A stretch of 16,733 nucleotides of DNA from Micavibrio aeruginosavorus (GTDB taxonomy: Bacteria > Pseudomonadota > Alphaproteobacteria > Micavibrionales > Micavibrionaceae), in assembly GCA_003241285.1 (NCBI GenBank), contig QFOT01000032.1, positions 1 through 16,733 on the forward strand, given 5' to 3'. Made by a program: the position numbers and the translations under genes. This document shows, one piece after another, positions 13,927-16,733 of this stretch (the stretch's first letter is position 1; each line of letters opens with the position of its first letter). Under the pieces are notes generated by a model that had not been told where the DNA came from, did not search any database, and worked only from the letters and a program-made list of their open reading frames with translations.

Positions 13927-14567
13927 CAAAAGGGCTCTTTATAACGCTTGAAGGCGGAGAGGGGGCCGGTAAAACCACGCAGGCAAGAAAGCTGCTTGAG
14001 TATCTCGAAGCTAAAGGTTTCGAGGTTGTTCTAACCCGTGAGCCAGGCGGCACGCCGGAAGCGGAGAAAATCCGTGATCTTCTCGTTCAGCGGGACGGCG
14101 GTAACTGGACGCCGATGGCGGAAGTTGCTTTATTCTTCGCCGCGCGCCAGATGCATATCGAGAATTTGATTAAACCAAGCCTGCATCATGGCAAGGTCGT
14201 TATCTGTGACCGTTTTACGGATTCAACTCGGGCCTACCAGGGGTACGGCCATGGCTTTGACCTTGAAACCATCGAGGCGCTTGACGATCTGATCGTCAAT
14301 AAATTCGAGCCCGATGTGACTTTTATATTCGATCTTCCGGTGAAGGAGGGCTTGGCGCGATCCATGTCGCAAAAAGGCAAGGCATCAGGCGCCGAATCCA
14401 CGGAAGATAAATTTGAAAAACTCGACCTGTCATTTCATGAACGCATGCGACAAGGTTTCCTGAAAATTGCCGAAGCCAATCCTAAGCGTTGCCACGTTAT
14501 AGACGCGGCACAATCGCCGGATTCCATATTTGATACTATTAAGAGCATTATTAATGAAAAATTATAA
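13923..14567 (+). CDS. tmk: Thymidylate kinase
   Basis: 214 residues, the normal length. P-loop GGEGAGKTT at 11-19, the REPGGT dTMP-binding motif at 39-44, and the DRFTDSTRAYQG motif at 96-107 are all present; the LID region (about 143-165) holds KGKASGAESTEDKFEK. It phosphorylates dTMP to dTDP with ATP in the cytoplasm, feeding DNA synthesis. The P-loop lacks Arg at the type I position and the LID carries basic residues, consistent with a type II-like enzyme, which I state cautiously. It overlaps dacA by 4 bp; tmk next to holB is a conserved bacterial pairing. Here a palindromic repeat element separates the two. Confidence 0.97.
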   Translation: MTKGLFITLEGGEGAGKTTQARKLLEYLEAKGFEVVLTREPGGTPEAEKIRDLLVQRDGGNWTPMAEVALFFAARQMHIENLIKPSLHHGKVVICDRFTDSTRAYQGYGHGFDLETIEALDDLIVNKFEPDVTFIFDLPVKEGLARSMSQKGKASGAESTEDKFEKLDLSFHERMRQGFLKIAEANPKRCHVIDAAQSPDSIFDTIKSIINEKL

Positions 14568-14569
14568 AT

Positions 14570-14661
14570 GTCATTGCGAGGAGGCTAAAAGCCGACGCGG
14601 CAATCCAAACAATGGTGCCGCTTCATCATCGTCTGGATTGCTTCGCTGCGCTCGCAATGAC
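14570..14661. repeat. 92-bp palindromic repeat element between tmk and holB
   Basis: The ends GTCATTGCGAG (14570-14580) and CTCGCAATGAC (14651-14661) are a perfect 11-bp inverted repeat. An inner pair GCAATCCA (14600-14607) and TGGATTGC (14634-14641) is also inverted. GC-rich linkers such as GACGCGG and CTTCGCTGCG complete a long hairpin. This sequence type is known as a scattered palindrome or MITE-like repeat in many Proteobacteria, including Rickettsiales. Only one copy is in this window. It could fold in the tmk-holB transcript and affect message stability or attenuate transcription. Confidence 0.85.
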
Positions 14662-14674
14662 GGTGGAGCATATC

Positions 14675-15832
14675 ATGCTGTTTGATGATTTCGAAGAAGA
14701 GCTTGAAGACGAGGATTTTGTACCGGACACGACAGCAGAATTATTTGAGAACCCCGAGCCGCGCGCGCAGCATTTACTGATCGGGCATGCTGATATCGAA
14801 AAAAAACTGCTCGATCTTTTTCAAGGCGGACGTCATCCGCATGCGATTATTTTTGCCGGACCCCAAGGTATCGGCAAAGCAACGATGGCTTTTCGCCTTG
14901 CGCGTTATCTTTTGAAATCGGCAGAAGATGAATATAATAACGCGTTAGCAGGGCCGAGTATGTTTGGTGACGAGCCGGCAATAGCCAAAGATTTAAATGT
15001 CGACAGCAAGGAACAGGTTTTTAGTAAGGTCGCTTCTGCTGGTCATCCGGATCTTTTAACTATCGAACGTCTTTATGACGAAAAAAAAGACCGCCGCAAA
15101 ACGGAAGTCAGCGTGGATGAAATTCGGCGCATCGCGCCGTTTATGCGCAAAACGCCTGCGATCGATGGCGGCTGGCGTATCGTGATTGTCGATGATGCCG
15201 ATACGATGAACCGCAATAGCCAGAACTCGATTTTGAAAATCCTGGAAGAGCCTCCGGAAAAATCATTGCTTATTCTCGTGACGCACAGGCCAGGCGCTTT
15301 GTTGCCGACTATTTTTTCACGCTCCTCTCTGATTAATTTTTATCCGCTCGAGAATCAATTGCTAATTGGTTTTCTGTCCCGGGTCAATCCAAGGCTTGAT
15401 AGGGATGACAAAGAACTGGTCATCAGCATGGCTGAAGGCAGCTTAGGCCGCGCCGTCGAATATGCTGATGACAAGAGCATGGACGTCATTAAGCAGACAT
15501 CCGAGCTTTTGAAAGCATGGCCAAAATTAGATTGGGTTAAAATTCAATTTTTTTCTGAAACGATTGGAAAGGGGGCAACGCCGGAAGCGCAACGTGCCTT
15601 TCAAGATTATCTGCTCTGGGTTTCTTCGACTCTTTTAAAGGCAAAAGCCGCAGGATTACCCATTCCAACTGCGTTAAGCGTCTTTTCCACGATAGGGCAG
15701 GAGGTTTCGCTTGCCGGATGGCTGCAAATTTGCGACACCCTTAAGGAGCATTTCACCCGCATCCACACGGGAAATCTCGATAAAAGATTTGCCGTTATGG
15801 GTGCCTTTACGATTTTTGAGAACAATGTCTAA
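14675..15832 (+). CDS. holB: DNA polymerase III subunit delta'
   Basis: 385 residues from the ATG at 14675, which has GGTGGAG six bases upstream. The frame is open a further 21 codons, but those are encoded by the palindromic repeat and are not expected in the protein. The N-terminus is acidic (DDFEEELEDEDF). The AAA+ fold shows the degenerate Walker A GPQGIGKAT (about 62-70), the segment VSVDEIRRIAPFM, VIVDDADTMNRNSQNSILKI, LEEPP, and the SRSS sensor motif. The Cys cluster that binds zinc in E. coli delta' is absent from the GHPDLLTIER region, a variation seen in Alphaproteobacteria. It is part of the clamp loader. The stop overlaps metG by 8 bp. Confidence 0.94.
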   Translation: MLFDDFEEELEDEDFVPDTTAELFENPEPRAQHLLIGHADIEKKLLDLFQGGRHPHAIIFAGPQGIGKATMAFRLARYLLKSAEDEYNNALAGPSMFGDEPAIAKDLNVDSKEQVFSKVASAGHPDLLTIERLYDEKKDRRKTEVSVDEIRRIAPFMRKTPAIDGGWRIVIVDDADTMNRNSQNSILKILEEPPEKSLLILVTHRPGALLPTIFSRSSLINFYPLENQLLIGFLSRVNPRLDRDDKELVISMAEGSLGRAVEYADDKSMDVIKQTSELLKAWPKLDWVKIQFFSETIGKGATPEAQRAFQDYLLWVSSTLLKAKAAGLPIPTALSVFSTIGQEVSLAGWLQICDTLKEHFTRIHTGNLDKRFAVMGAFTIFENNV

Positions 15833-16733
15833 AAATTATTATATCACGACTCCTATCTACTATGTGAATGACAAACCGCATCTGGGCCATACTTATACGA
15901 CAATCGCCTGCGATATCCTTGCCCGCTTTAAGCGTCTTGATGGGTACAAGGTTAAATTCCTGACCGGGACCGACGAGCATGGTTTGAAAGTCGCGCAAGC
16001 TGCCGAAAAGGCTGGGATCGACCCACAAAGCTTCACTGATAAAGTGTCACAGAATTTTCGTGATCTCGTCGGTTTGATGAATTATTCCAACGACGATTTT
16101 ATCCGCACGACTGAAGAGCGCCATAAAAAAGCCTGTCAAGCGCTTTGGAATACACTCGTCGATAAGGGAGAGATTTATCTCGATAAATATGCCGGATGGT
16201 ATGCAGTACGCGATGAAGCCTATTACGGCGAAGACGAATTAACCGAAGGGCCGAATGGGAAGAAAATCGCGCCTTCGGGTGCTGAAGTCGAATGGATGGA
16301 AGAAGAGAGTTATTTCTTCCGTTTGTCGGCCTGGGAGGGCAAGCTCCTAAAATTCTACGAGGAAAATCCGACTTTCGTTATGCCCGAAGCGCGTTTCAAC
16401 GAAGTCAAAAGCTTTGTCAAAGGCGGCCTCAAAGATTTATCGGTCAGCCGTACGACATTTAACTGGGGCGTTCCGGTTCCGGGCAATGAGAAGCATGTTA
16501 TGTATGTGTGGATCGATGCGCTCACTAATTATTTAACCGCTGCCGGTTATCCGGATATAAATAGCAAGGACTTCAAAACTTTCTGGCCGAATGTCACGCA
16601 TATGGTCGGCAAAGATATTCTTCGTTTTCATGCCGTTTACTGGCCCGCGTTTTTAATGGCGGCTGATTTATTGCCGCCGCAGCGCGTCTTCGCTCATGGC
16701 TGGTGGACCATCGAAGGCGAAAAAATGAGTAAA
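15825..16733 (+). CDS. metG: Methionyl-tRNA synthetase, 3' end cut by window edge
   Basis: 303 codons visible from the ATG at 15825, which overlaps the holB TAA as ATGTCTAA. Class I synthetase signature HLGH at 19-22 in PIYYVNDKPHLGHTY, then FLTGTDEHGLKV, the connective peptide, YVWIDALTNYL, and GKDILRFHAVYWPAFL. The sequence stops within the KMSKS loop: the last four residues visible are KMSK. The knuckle region reads GWYAVRDEAYYGEDEL, with no zinc-binding Cys, as in one MetG class common in Alphaproteobacteria. It charges tRNA-Met in the cytoplasm. The holB-metG order, usually followed by a TatD-family gene, is widely conserved. Confidence 0.97.
   Translation, partial: MSKNYYITTPIYYVNDKPHLGHTYTTIACDILARFKRLDGYKVKFLTGTDEHGLKVAQAAEKAGIDPQSFTDKVSQNFRDLVGLMNYSNDDFIRTTEERHKKACQALWNTLVDKGEIYLDKYAGWYAVRDEAYYGEDELTEGPNGKKIAPSGAEVEWMEEESYFFRLSAWEGKLLKFYEENPTFVMPEARFNEVKSFVKGGLKDLSVSRTTFNWGVPVPGNEKHVMYVWIDALTNYLTAAGYPDINSKDFKTFWPNVTHMVGKDILRFHAVYWPAFLMAADLLPPQRVFAHGWWTIEGEKMSK

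Noticed and set aside
14612..14674. Upstream extension of holB by 21 codons
   Set aside because: Encoded by the palindromic repeat element; the ATG at 14675 has a proper ribosome site and the extension is not part of delta' proteins.
1..16733. CRISPR array or insertion sequence
   Set aside because: No regularly spaced repeats and no transposase were seen; the only recombinase is the tyrosine integrase.

Overview
The window looks like part of an alphaproteobacterial chromosome of moderate GC. A small tRNA-targeting genomic island sits beside a conserved housekeeping block. The housekeeping block (about 9857-16733) reads tRNA-Ser(UGA) on the minus strand, then on the plus strand a YdcF-like protein, an MltB-type lytic transglycosylase, RlpA, a penicillin-binding D-Ala-D-Ala carboxypeptidase, tmk, holB and metG (cut by the window end). 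Genes are tightly packed and several overlap by 4-8 bp. The carboxypeptidase-tmk-holB-metG order is typical of Alphaproteobacteria. Genus cannot be settled from the sequence alone.

Positions about 2620-9856 form a compact integrative element of about 7.2 kb. A P4-type tyrosine integrase lies next to the 3' end of tRNA-Ser, and behind it on the minus strand are an unknown basic protein, an AlpA-like regulator, an unknown protein, a DUF3987 (YfjI-like) replication-type ATPase, a DUF5681 protein and two very small genes. Stop/start overlaps couple most of the chain from alpA to the last small gene. At the far end, on the plus strand and convergent, is a probable cargo pair: a DUF6804-like membrane protein with long soluble flanks and a small exported coiled-coil protein. 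A direct repeat resembling the tRNA 3' end occurs at 2620-2644, which I read as the decayed distal attachment site. There are no capsid, terminase or tail genes, so the element resembles a phage-satellite or P4/CP4-57-like island.

The left flank (1-1842) is a three-gene minus-strand operon of visibly higher GC: a MarR/OhrR-like regulator without the usual N-terminal peroxide-sensing Cys, an F420H2:NADP-oxidoreductase-like Rossmann protein, and an SDR whose catalytic Tyr is Phe. Between this operon and the island (1894-2619) the DNA is AT-rich and decayed. It contains a recognisable DUF5677-like pseudogene broken by a frameshift and stops.

A 92-bp palindromic repeat element lies between tmk and holB and creates a false N-terminal extension of the holB reading frame.
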